Below are positions 51,573 through 60,520 of a DNA stretch of 64,000 nucleotides, in pieces. Made by a program: the position numbers and the translations under genes. The notes beneath the pieces are model-generated. The model had not been told where the DNA came from. It saw nothing but the letters and a program-made list of their open reading frames with translations, and made no database searches. This DNA comes from Leishmania donovani (Eukaryota > Euglenozoa > Kinetoplastea > Trypanosomatida > Trypanosomatidae), in contig NC_018262.1 of NCBI RefSeq assembly GCF_000227135.1, positions 1,949,502 through 2,013,501 of the forward strand, read 5' to 3'. How positions within the stretch are numbered: the first letter of the stretch is position 1; every line of letters starts with the position of its first letter.

Positions 51573-52159
51573 CAGGAGGGAGGAAGCGAGAGGGCGGGGG
51601 CAGCGTGTAAGGTGCGAAGAGAGGCACTTTCATGGCAGGAAGAGAAAGTGACCAAGGCGGCACTGCTTCCGATCCAGCGCGTCACTCGCGCGCGGCGGTG
51701 CGCCTTTGTCTTCACATGACGACTCGTAATCAAAGCAAAAAAAAAAAAGAATGTCGGTGGCCGCTCGAAAGCGCGCGACCATATTCGCCAGAGAGAGAGG
51801 AAGAGGGGTGGTGGTGGAAGCATCCTCCCCCCTCCCTCTCTGCCTTTTTGTTGGACCCCCGCATTGTCTCAGAAGGTGAATCCTTGTCGTTCATCGTTTT
51901 GGTCTTCAGTCGGCTGCTTTGGCCTCTCATCTGTTTTACGGGTTACTCTCTGTCCCTGTCTCTCCCAATGGACTACTACACACGGTAGTCCGTCTCCAAC
52001 TTGCGTCTTGTGTTTTTGCCGACGGAGGCGCCGCGTTTGCCGCCACTTCAGGGCTGCAACGGCCCACACACACACGCACACACACACAATATTTTCCACA
52101 AGGCGAGAGGTTGATCAACCGTCCTCGCGGCGTTTTCCCCCTTGCTCGGTGTCGCTGCC
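51573..52159. other. Intergenic region before Exo70
   Basis: Contains an A run near 51739-51750, pyrimidine tracts around 51940-51967 and a CA microsatellite at 52063-52088 in the presumed 5' UTR. No gene. Confidence 0.55.
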
Positions 52160-54322
52160 ATGTGGGCGCTAGCGCAGCTCGAGGAGCAGCTGAATGACCT
52201 CGACGCGTTGAACCGCGCCAGCGCGAAGGCTATCGACTCGTTCGCCGAGACCTCGAGCGCCATCTCAGTTCGCGCGAATGAGATCATCCGAGATGTCAAG
52301 CCGTGGGATGTGGCGCAGGAGAACATCACCCTCACCATCGAGGAAATGGCGAAAGCAGCGCGCTGTTATCATCCTCCACCCATCCTACCGTCGGTGCTGA
52401 GCGGAAAGGAGTCGAGCTGGGAAGCCATTGCGCGGTGCATGGACTACCTCGTCTACGCGGATGACTACCTAGCGAGCCACCCACCGAACTATTACGGGAC
52501 AGAGATCGAGGCCAGGACAGGGATGCAGCTGCAGCAGATTGTGCGCATCAGCGAGGATTTCGTGAAGAGTGCCTTCATCAACGCGGTACAGCGGAGCAAG
52601 GTATCGCACCCCGGCGCCGGTGCAGGCGGGTCTACAGGCCAGGCAGGAGGCAGCCTCAGCGTCGCCACACGGATGGACAGTGCTCTGACCGCACCCACGG
52701 CGAACCGGCTCATCCGCAATGAGACAGCGCTGCAGGGCGTCGATCAGATCGTGCAGCGCCTCGGCGAAAACTTCAATCGCACTGACATTCTTCGGAAAGA
52801 CGTACGGAAGCTCCTTGAGGAGAAGCTCGTCAGAGCCGTGCAGGCGCAGTTCGACGGCGCCTACCGCGACGAGGAAACGGGGAGGGGCCCCCTGACATCT
52901 CGCTCGTCTCTGCTGCCAGTGCTGAAGCACTACCAGCACGGAGACCATCGACTGCTGCGCATCAGTGAATCGGCGCGGGAGCTGGTGACGGACGCGTGTG
53001 CTTGTCTGCAGCGTTATGTCCTGACGCCGCTGGAGGACGACTACGCGGTAGCGGACATCCCGAGCGAGCTGGCCACCGTTGTCTTCGATCTGGTGTATCG
53101 GCGCGCCATCAAGGTGATCCAGCTCGACACCTCCTTTTTTGCGGACCCGACGAAGCTGTTCGTCGACTCGCGCGGTCAAGGGATCGGCCTCTTCTCGACG
53201 CCGCGCTACTTCCGCGACTACATTTTCATCGGCCTCGACTTCATGGAGGAGTTTTGGAAATGGAAGATGCTGTCCAAGTCGATTCCTGGTGAGAACAGGG
53301 ACTTCATCGACCACGTGGACGACTCGGTGGACAACTTCATCTACCGAATCCGTGAGTTGCTGGACGGATACGTCAACGCGAAAGGGGCGCTGGAAAAGGA
53401 ATCGCTGAAGGAGTACGCGCGCTCCATGCGCCGCACGGAATGGTTTCCGTCCGTCGACTGCACGGTGCACGAGTCGACGACGAACGTGCTTTACTTCCAC
53501 AAGACTCTACTCACCTCCTTCTACGGCTCTCTGCGCATCGTCTTGTACGGCAGCGTCATTGGCGCCAACGCCGATTACGAGTCCTGCCAGGAGGTGGAGG
53601 ACTACATTACTCGAGGTGTGATGGGTGCGGTGGACGACCTGCACGTGCTGGCAGAAGCGGCGGCAGAGCTTCAGCAAGAGGCACTGGCCAAGCGCAATCA
53701 CCACACAAAGTCTGACTCCCTCAACCTCCTCACCAGTGACGTGCGACTCTCCGTGGACATCTTCATGATCAACAACTTGTGCTTCTTGGAGGACAACTAC
53801 CGTCGCGAGGCGTGCTTCACGACGCGTCTTGCAGCAGCGGAGCCGCCAGCGAAATCCTCGCGTGAGGGAGCCAATGCCCACAAAGGCGCCGCGGCGCCAC
53901 CTCCACCTGATCCGCCGCTCTCGCAGCTCTTCGACATGCTCAACTCGGAACGAGAGCGCTACGTGGAAGCCTTTGGGGCGAGCTGGCATAAGTGCTTTCC
54001 ATCCATAACAGGCCACTCCGAGCTGCTGTCTATCGAGCCAAACTCGACGACGGAGCTTCGCAAGTCGCAGCGCATGGCGGTGAAGCAGTGGCATCGACGC
54101 GTGAACGACGCGCTTTTGAGGAAGATTTATTACTGCAAGGCAGAGGCTATGATGGACGCAAAGTCGCGCACCCAGCTCTTCGAAGTCTCTGTCGCCGCGG
54201 TGCGCGATGAGTTCGAGCGCATGGAAGCGCTGTTGAGCGGCCGCACATGGTCCTCGCAGCCGCAAAAGTGGATGTCCTTTACACCCACTGAGTGGGAGGA
54301 CCAAATCCGGCAAGCGTTTTGA
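52160..54322 (+). CDS. EXO70: Exocyst complex subunit Exo70
   Basis: A 720-aa protein from the ATG at 52160; the frame is open a little upstream only with non-ATG codons. The N-terminal 100 residues form a predicted coiled coil with an IARCMDYLVYADDYL-like helix that matches the Exo70 opening. The middle and C-terminus are all-helical, with a conserved HxTTNVLYFHKTLL-like segment (here HESTTNVLYFHKTLL) and a C-terminal FEVSVAAVRDEFERME helix ending in an F-T-P-x-E-W-E-x-x-I tail, as in the Exo70 helical bundle. Exo70 binds PI(4,5)P2 and Rho or Rab GTPases and helps tether secretory vesicles at the plasma membrane; in kinetoplastids that means the flagellar pocket. A Pro/Ala-rich insertion occurs near residues 560-590. 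Confidence 0.82.
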   Translation: MWALAQLEEQLNDLDALNRASAKAIDSFAETSSAISVRANEIIRDVKPWDVAQENITLTIEEMAKAARCYHPPPILPSVLSGKESSWEAIARCMDYLVYADDYLASHPPNYYGTEIEARTGMQLQQIVRISEDFVKSAFINAVQRSKVSHPGAGAGGSTGQAGGSLSVATRMDSALTAPTANRLIRNETALQGVDQIVQRLGENFNRTDILRKDVRKLLEEKLVRAVQAQFDGAYRDEETGRGPLTSRSSLLPVLKHYQHGDHRLLRISESARELVTDACACLQRYVLTPLEDDYAVADIPSELATVVFDLVYRRAIKVIQLDTSFFADPTKLFVDSRGQGIGLFSTPRYFRDYIFIGLDFMEEFWKWKMLSKSIPGENRDFIDHVDDSVDNFIYRIRELLDGYVNAKGALEKESLKEYARSMRRTEWFPSVDCTVHESTTNVLYFHKTLLTSFYGSLRIVLYGSVIGANADYESCQEVEDYITRGVMGAVDDLHVLAEAAAELQQEALAKRNHHTKSDSLNLLTSDVRLSVDIFMINNLCFLEDNYRREACFTTRLAAAEPPAKSSREGANAHKGAAAPPPPDPPLSQLFDMLNSERERYVEAFGASWHKCFPSITGHSELLSIEPNSTTELRKSQRMAVKQWHRRVNDALLRKIYYCKAEAMMDAKSRTQLFEVSVAAVRDEFERMEALLSGRTWSSQPQKWMSFTPTEWEDQIRQAF

Positions 54323-55130
54323 TTCTTTTGGGGGGAAGGAGGTCCATTTTTGGAAAGCGAGGGGGCGCTTCGCCGGTGTTTTCTACCTTGCACACACACA
54401 GAGAGACGCCCAGCCCCACTGCTACTATCGGGTAGGCGCGGCGATGAGGCACGCCAATCTCTCCCCGAGTATGCCGCGCTCGCCTTCTGCTGCTGCTCTT
54501 GACTGTTGTCGGTTCTCTTCTCTGTTATTGACTATCTTTCGTTTTAGACTAGCGCACCTCCATCAGCGCGCTTTTTCTTCTTCGAGAAAGATGCCGGCGT
54601 GTTCCCCGTGCTGCACAGTTTCGTTTTTGTTGCATCTTTCGCCGACACTTCCTCCCTGGCATCTCTCCTCCTCAGGTAGAGTGCATCGGGACGTCAGCAA
54701 ACGCCTGAGTCGAGGCAACCGCCGTTCACCTTGCTCTTCTAAAGTACAAGGTGAGGAGGGGGTCGTTGCACGGACCCCAGCGTCCATGTGGACAGCAAGC
54801 TGGCAGAGACCCTGCCCTCCTCCTTTCCTCGCTGCTGTGAGTAATTCTTCGACAACTCTGGCAACCCTGTCTTTCTGTTCCATCACCATCTTCGTCGTGC
54901 TGACCTCCTCTCATATTCCTCACTTTTGTATTTTCCCGCTTCCATGCACGTTTTTTTTTGGTTGTTTTGTTTGTATTATATTGTCGCCCATGCTGCCCGT
55001 GCCAACACACAGGCATGGAGGGCGCACCGTAAGCCCGCCCCTGCCTCTCTCTGGCACTGTCCATACGACGGTCTTTACGCCTCCCCCCTCCCCCTCACCT
55101 ACCCACTTAACACACACCCGCGTCGCGGCT
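54323..55130. other. Intergenic region after Exo70
   Basis: T- and C-rich with no coding-like frame. Confidence 0.5.
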
Positions 55131-55150
55131 CTTCCCTCTCCTTCCTTAGG
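55131..55150 (+). promoter_or_regulatory. Probable spliced-leader acceptor
   Basis: A C/T tract ending in CCTTAG at 55150, 95 nt before the ATG at 55246. Confidence 0.5.
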
Positions 55151-55245
55151 CTGTATCCATTAACTGCACCGTCCCGTCCTCCCCACCCCACCCCACCCCA
55201 TCACCAAAACCTGTACCTACGCACCCTCCCTGCACTCCCCGCCCG

Positions 55246-56358
55246 ATGGAGCGCAATCCGGTGCATCCTTTGGACGCCACGGCGAAGTTTCCTGTACGCC
55301 AAAAGGAGGTCACGTTCGACTCCCTCTGCGTGAACGCCGACGACCGGTTTGTGGAAGGTCTGTCCAGCAAGTCAGAGGAGCGGCGCGGCTTCCGCCCCAA
55401 TACGAAGCTGTACGCCGCTAACGCAGCGCGCACGCGGGGCCGCACAGGCGGCGCCTCAGAGTTAGGCTTCACGGAATCCCTGCCTATCCTGAATGAGGTG
55501 ATCGGTGAGGAAAAGATCTCTCACATTGGCCGCCCTCGTGGACGTCAGCCGCGCGCGCTGGATGGCCACGCAGATGCCATCTCTGTCGCCCGCGGCAAAG
55601 CAAAGAGCAGCTTGACCCGTCCAGTTCACGCAACGCCGACATCGATGCCGTCAACGCGGAGTCTATGGGTGGAGGGCAGCTCTGTGCTCAACCAAGACGT
55701 CGGCCATGCCTCTGCGGCACTTACTCACCTTTCCGACTGCGTCGCACAAGAGCGTCGCCTCAAGTTGGAGTGGGAGGCGGCACGTCTGGCGAAGATACGC
55801 GCACTGCGCGCCGTTGTGAAAGTGTTCATGCAGTCCTTCATCGATCGCGGCTCGTTCGCGAGGTCCACGAGCGTTTGCGGTAAGGTGATGTCCGACACCC
55901 TGGCGGTGGCGCGCTGCTCCGTCATAACAAACACACTCGTCGGCACCGTGCAGAATTTCATGCGTGCCTTTCGCTCACGCCGACTGTGTGCTGCGCGCGG
56001 CCCTGTGTCAAGGCCCCAACTGTTCCCGAACATCGCGGGGCAGGAGAGTGACGGATTTGCAATGAGCTTGTACTCGAGCGCACCTGGCGGGGCAGAGTCG
56101 TCGGTCAACGAATCGTACGTCTCGCCGAATCACAGCGTCAGCGACTACCTAGAGGAGGAGGAAGTGAGTCGTATCAAGCAGCTCTACTTTGACTACTTTG
56201 ACTGCGAGGCCGTAAGCATCAGCTCTGCGGTAGCGTCCGGGAGCGACATGTCGATCTTGGCTTATAGTACTACCTCGTCCATATCAAGGCCTTCGAGCCC
56301 TGTCTCCAGAGGTGGAGACCACAGCAGCTTCTCTCACTGCGCCTCCACTACGATGTGA
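55246..56358 (+). CDS. Hypothetical protein, unknown family
   Basis: A 370-aa protein with good codon bias and a clear upstream splice signal. Residues 1-150 are basic and polar with few hydrophobics. Residues 160-250 form a helical, Arg- and Leu-rich segment (VAQERRLKLEWEAARLAKIRALR, then VVKVFMQSFIDRG) that may be an IQ-like or coiled-coil region. The C-terminal 100 residues are rich in Ser with an acidic stretch YLEEEEVSRIKQLYFDYFD. No membrane segment or signal peptide. I do not recognise it. Low-complexity Ser-rich ends are common in kinetoplastid cytoskeletal and regulatory proteins, but that does not assign a function. Confidence 0.7.
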   Translation: MERNPVHPLDATAKFPVRQKEVTFDSLCVNADDRFVEGLSSKSEERRGFRPNTKLYAANAARTRGRTGGASELGFTESLPILNEVIGEEKISHIGRPRGRQPRALDGHADAISVARGKAKSSLTRPVHATPTSMPSTRSLWVEGSSVLNQDVGHASAALTHLSDCVAQERRLKLEWEAARLAKIRALRAVVKVFMQSFIDRGSFARSTSVCGKVMSDTLAVARCSVITNTLVGTVQNFMRAFRSRRLCAARGPVSRPQLFPNIAGQESDGFAMSLYSSAPGGAESSVNESYVSPNHSVSDYLEEEEVSRIKQLYFDYFDCEAVSISSAVASGSDMSILAYSTTSSISRPSSPVSRGGDHSSFSHCASTTM

Positions 56359-57386
56359 AGATGGAACTGATGGATGTTTTGTAGTGAGCATGCGCGCGGG
56401 TGCGTGCCTGTGTGCGTAAGTGCCTGGAGCTCTGTTTTGCGCTTCTTACTTTTTGCTTCCTATTTATCTCTCACAGCGCCACGCCGGAGAGGAGGGGCGC
56501 ACGTGCTCATATGTGCGTGCTCGCACCTCAGCGCTTATCAGTTGCATGTCCCCTTCACTCTTGCGCTTTTGCTGTGTGCTTTGGCGTTTGCGTTTGCAAC
56601 CAAGAATCGGTGTGTGCGGGTGTGTATGGCGTGCACGTGTTTGATTCCCTCCCCCCTCCTCCTACCCCGTGAGTTTTTCGTTGTGCATAACTGCTGTCGG
56701 CTGTATGCTCTGTAGACGTTTATGTAGCTCCTGCTGTAGTGCGCTTCTCTTCCCGCGCGGCCACAAGACAAAAAAAAAGAGGAACGATGACCGGCATTCG
56801 CGGCGAAAGCTGACGCAGCTGCGCCACACATCGTCAACGACACAAGGTTGTCCGCGTCCTTTTACTTTCTGACGCCCCTGCGTGCCCGTCGTTCACAGCC
56901 ACTCTTTCCATGCTCGGAGTTGAAAAGGCTTTGACCGGCGAATACGGGGTGGGGACAAAGAGAGGAGAGGGGAGGCAGAAAGGGTTAGACACTCAGTGCG
57001 TCGATGTGCTTCGTTGGCGCTGCCAGTCACATCTACATGTACGTGCGAGAAAGTGGCATGAACGAATTTTTGTCATGTTGTGTCGTCGCCATCTGCACCC
57101 TCACACGTGCTTGACCCTGTGCCGCGCGGCTCTCCCGCCTCTTCCTTCGATGCCGCGTTCGCGGTCGCGGTCGCCGGGCTGGAGGCGGCTATGCTTCCTG
57201 TGAGCTCTACGCAACTCGTTTGCTTTCATGCAATGATATCGAACTCTTCTTCTCCGCGTGGCATGCCTCTCTTCTCTCCTCTCCGTTGGCATGGCTTCGG
57301 GCTGGGCATCTGCTGCGTTGCATCGGTCACCGAACGGATCAGGCGCACAAGCAGGTGCGTGGGCTGCGACAGGGGCCGCCTTTTAG
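56359..57386. other. Intergenic region before the methyltransferase
   Basis: No supportable frame. T-rich on + as in other 3' UTRs of this window. Confidence 0.5.
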
Positions 57387-57408
57387 ACCCCCCCATTCTT
57401 CTCGTCAG
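57387..57408 (+). promoter_or_regulatory. Probable spliced-leader acceptor of the methyltransferase gene
   Basis: A run of C and T followed by AG at 57407-57408. The ATG is 5 nt downstream. Another AG is at 57385. Confidence 0.4.
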
Positions 57409-57413
57409 CGCCC

Positions 57414-58274
57414 ATGCAAAGCGACGCACGCGAGTTGAATCCCGGACGGGCCGACTTCTGGGAGCATTTCTACGATCAGGAAGATGGACGTCTGCAGCAA
57501 AAAGAGCTGCACCACCGGAAGGCACGCGAAATTGTGGAGCGTGGTAGCCTCATGAACCACTACGAGTGGTTTATGCAGTATCCAATGTACGAGGCGGCAT
57601 TGAAGGCCTGTTTGCGAGCGGTACCGACAGTGCTCTCGAAGGATGGCGCTACCCGCATCCTTCACACGGGATGCGGCAACAGTGACTTCTGCGATCATGT
57701 GGAGGGGCTGTTATCGGATCTGAATCCCGCCCCTTCATCGTCCTCGCGCACGTGTGAGGTGCTCAACGTTGATATCTGCGAGAACATCGTTACCCACCTC
57801 GCGCTTCACTTCCCGTCGCGGCTGTATGCGGTGGGCGACTGCTGCGACTTGCACGTGTCGTCTTCGCCATCTATGCCTTTTTCAAGTAATGCTGCCTGGT
57901 ACAGCCGCGACACGGCCTTGCGACTCCGCACGGTACTGCAGAGCTCCGTGGACGTTGTGTTCGATAAGGGGACGGCGGATGCCCTTCTGAGCTCTTTTGC
58001 TGGCGAGTGCAATCCCAACATGGAGGCCTACGTGGGTGAGGCGCTGAAGGTGCTTCGTCCAGGCGGCCTCTTGTTCCTCATCTCGATCAACAGTGAGGAT
58101 GTTCTGAGCCCTTACGTACTCTCCGCCGGCGATGGGCTGAAGTCGTTCCAGCTGGCGTACGCGGATGTGATTGAGCTGTGCGCACAAGATCTTCGACATC
58201 TTCGCGTGGAGACCCTGGGGTCCCGCTACAGCTGCTACGGGTACGCCGTTGTGGCGTCTGCGGTTGCAGAGTAG
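57414..58274 (+). CDS. Class I methyltransferase, METTL13/EEF1AKMT4 type
   Basis: A 286-aa protein. A short segment FWEHFYDQED and later YEWFMQYP correspond to the SxYWDxFY and FEWF patterns that begin this family. ILHTGCGNSDFCDH near residue 82 is SAM-binding motif I. LNVDICENIV is the acidic end of strand 2, VVFDKGTADALLSS near residue 182 is the family's strong post-motif II signature, and LRPGGLLFLIS is motif III. Members methylate lysines of elongation factor 1A or its N-terminus. That is the likely role here, acting in the cytosol, but the substrate is inferred. A Ser-rich insertion of about 10 residues follows motif I, and another lies near residue 150. Confidence 0.85.
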   Translation: MQSDARELNPGRADFWEHFYDQEDGRLQQKELHHRKAREIVERGSLMNHYEWFMQYPMYEAALKACLRAVPTVLSKDGATRILHTGCGNSDFCDHVEGLLSDLNPAPSSSSRTCEVLNVDICENIVTHLALHFPSRLYAVGDCCDLHVSSSPSMPFSSNAAWYSRDTALRLRTVLQSSVDVVFDKGTADALLSSFAGECNPNMEAYVGEALKVLRPGGLLFLISINSEDVLSPYVLSAGDGLKSFQLAYADVIELCAQDLRHLRVETLGSRYSCYGYAVVASAVAE

Positions 58275-58636
58275 GGGGTCGCTCCTGTGAAGGGCCGCGT
58301 GGTGGCGTCTGTTAAGAATTCACCAAGTAATGCGCGGGGCGCCAAGTCTTTGAGTAAGTGCGGCTCATCACCAACGGCGCGAGGCAGCGCAAACGTGAAC
58401 AGCACGATAAGCGCCTCGCCTATACCCTGCCTTCCTCCTCTTGGTCTGCATCTCGATCGACTCTCGTATGTCTCGCCAAGCCCCCTCCGCGTCTTCCCAC
58501 TGCTTCCTCCCTTCCAGCCTACACATCTGAGAAGTCTTGCCGGGCAGACTTGTCAGCCACCGAGGTGCGCATCGTCGGACATCTTCACTCGTGCCCTTCT
58601 CCGCTATCCATTGCCATCATACCAGGTCGTTACCGC
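58275..58636 (+). promoter_or_regulatory. 5' flank of the transporter gene with spliced-leader acceptor
   Basis: The frame of the transporter is open from 58358, but a pyrimidine tract at about 58481-58515 followed by AG at 58516-58517 would remove the upstream ATG. The ATG at 58637 is then the first in-frame start. Confidence 0.5.
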
Positions 58637-60520
58637 ATGCCGCCAGCGCCGGAATCGCCGCCACCGCAGGTGGCCAAGTACGTTCATCCTGTTTCCGCTC
58701 GCGTGCTGCGCGCCGCGCCGTTCCTCGGCTGCATCCCTGTCTTCAGCATTGCGATCAGGTCATTCCACCCCAAGGTTGTGCTCGCCATTTGCATGCAGCG
58801 CCTATTTGAGAAGGGCCTCGCCAATGGGCTGATGCGACTGTCGATGCAACCGATGCTGACGGGACGCTACGGGCTCACCGGCGCCATGTACCAGCGCCTG
58901 TCCACCCTCTACACCCTGGGCTGGGCCCTCAACGCATTCATCACGGTGATGGCGGACACGTTCGCGCTGTTCGGGTACACGAAACGGTGGTACTGCGTGG
59001 TGTCGGCGGTGGGCGGCGGTGCGTTCGCGCTGCTGTACGGGCTGCTGCCGGCGAAGGAGTCGAGCGCGAAGCCTGCTGCTGCCTTCATGTTCCTGGCGGC
59101 ACTGTTCATGAGCAATATCGACGTCTTCGCTGTTGCCTTGTACAGCGAGCGGATCCGCCAGCGTCCAGCTGCCGGGCCAGCGCTGGTGAGCTGGATGTGG
59201 GGCACGGCGCTCATCGGTATTATGATCTCCAGCGTTATTCAGGGTCCTCTCTCCGACAATGGGCTGACGCACCTTGGCGTGTACATCACAGCCGCCATCC
59301 TGCTGCTGTCAGGTCTACTGTTCGTGTTCAACCTTTTCGAAGAGCGGCGCAACCGCGCTGCACGCCTGGAGGACGCCATGATCGAGTTCCTTCAGAACAC
59401 CAAGAGCGCAAGCACCGACAGCACAGCCGGCTCGCTGCCGTCGCCACATAAGCCGGATGGGCATCTCACCATTGATAGTCGCGTGGAGGAGGAGGGCGAC
59501 GACGACGACCACGACGAGCAGAAGGCGGCCGCGATGGATGCGCAGGGCTTTGTGCGGCCGCGCATGGACACGTACCTGTGCGGTGCCGTGGAGATGAACC
59601 GGGACGTCCTTCTGCGAAACTGGCGAATGGCGTTATTCTGCCTGATTCTCACCCTCGGCGTGATCGCTAACGCCCTCGTGAACATTCTTGGCACGCGGTG
59701 GGACATTATGTATGTCTGCATCGTCGTGGCGGTGGTGGTGTGCGTCAGCTCCTTCTTCACGTTGCCGCTGGCCATTGCAAAAGCGGTTGTGTTCATGTAT
59801 TTCAACGCGATCCTCTACCTGAACCTGCCCGGCGTGCTGAATACTTTTTACGTCGCGAAGCCGCTATGTCTCCCCGATGGGCCGCACTTCTCGTACACGT
59901 TCTACAACGTCATGAATGGCATTCTGGGTAACATCGCAGGCATCGGTGGTACCATGGTGTTCACACATCTGTTTCCTCACCACAGCTACCGGTTTGTCAT
60001 GGGCCTCTCCGCTGTTCTGCTGCCGGCAGCCTCTATGTTCGACCTCCTCATTTTGAAGCGCTGGAACCTGGTCATCGGCATCCCTGACCACGCCATGTAC
60101 ATTTTGGGGGACGCCATCATCTACGAAGTGTGCGATATGCTCCTGAACATGCCCATGATGATGCTCATGTGCCGCATCGCGCCGCGCGGGTCGGAGTCGA
60201 TGGTGTTTGCGCTGCTCGCGAGCATTTACCACCTCGGCACCTCGACTTCGTCAGCGATAGGCTACCTGCTGATGGAAACGATTTGGCCGGTTGTCACGCA
60301 GGGCACGTGTGACTACAGCAACGCGCCGTGGCTGGTGATCACTGGCCACATTGTTGCACCCGTTTTCATCTTACCATTGGCCTACGTCCTCCTCCCATCA
60401 GCGCGCATCAGTGACCACATTGACCACACGGGCCGGAAGGTGATGGAGGCCGCACTCCCGGAGACGCGCACTGAGGCGGCAGAAGAGCCGATCGCCACTA
60501 CAATGAAGCGGGACAGCTAG
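58637..60520 (+). CDS. Folate/biopterin transporter (FBT/BT1 family)
   Basis: A 627-aa membrane protein. I take the start at 58637 and not the upstream ATG at 58358, because of the splice signal between them and because the extra 93 residues look non-coding. The first conserved block reads FEKGLANGLMRLSMQPML and is followed by TLYTLGWALNAFITVMAD and FGYTKRWYC, the family pattern for pterin transporters. Twelve or so hydrophobic segments can be counted. A long central cytosolic loop near residues 250-300 carries a strongly acidic stretch (EEEGDDDDHDEQK). The family moves folate, biopterin or S-adenosylmethionine across the plasma membrane; Leishmania has many paralogues and the substrate is not evident. 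The C-terminal tail is hydrophilic with E/A-rich residues. Confidence 0.88.
   Translation: MPPAPESPPPQVAKYVHPVSARVLRAAPFLGCIPVFSIAIRSFHPKVVLAICMQRLFEKGLANGLMRLSMQPMLTGRYGLTGAMYQRLSTLYTLGWALNAFITVMADTFALFGYTKRWYCVVSAVGGGAFALLYGLLPAKESSAKPAAAFMFLAALFMSNIDVFAVALYSERIRQRPAAGPALVSWMWGTALIGIMISSVIQGPLSDNGLTHLGVYITAAILLLSGLLFVFNLFEERRNRAARLEDAMIEFLQNTKSASTDSTAGSLPSPHKPDGHLTIDSRVEEEGDDDDHDEQKAAAMDAQGFVRPRMDTYLCGAVEMNRDVLLRNWRMALFCLILTLGVIANALVNILGTRWDIMYVCIVVAVVVCVSSFFTLPLAIAKAVVFMYFNAILYLNLPGVLNTFYVAKPLCLPDGPHFSYTFYNVMNGILGNIAGIGGTMVFTHLFPHHSYRFVMGLSAVLLPAASMFDLLILKRWNLVIGIPDHAMYILGDAIIYEVCDMLLNMPMMMLMCRIAPRGSESMVFALLASIYHLGTSTSSAIGYLLMETIWPVVTQGTCDYSNAPWLVITGHIVAPVFILPLAYVLLPSARISDHIDHTGRKVMEAALPETRTEAAEEPIATTMKRDS

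Noticed and set aside
54444..55163. A 239-codon + strand frame after Exo70
   Set aside because: Low-complexity Ser-, Leu-, Pro- and Phe-rich translation of T/C-rich intergenic DNA that ends at the splice signal of the next gene.
58358..58636. Upstream in-frame start of the folate/biopterin transporter
   Set aside because: A good pyrimidine tract and AG at 58516-58517 lie between this ATG and the transporter core, and the extra 93 residues do not look like transporter sequence.
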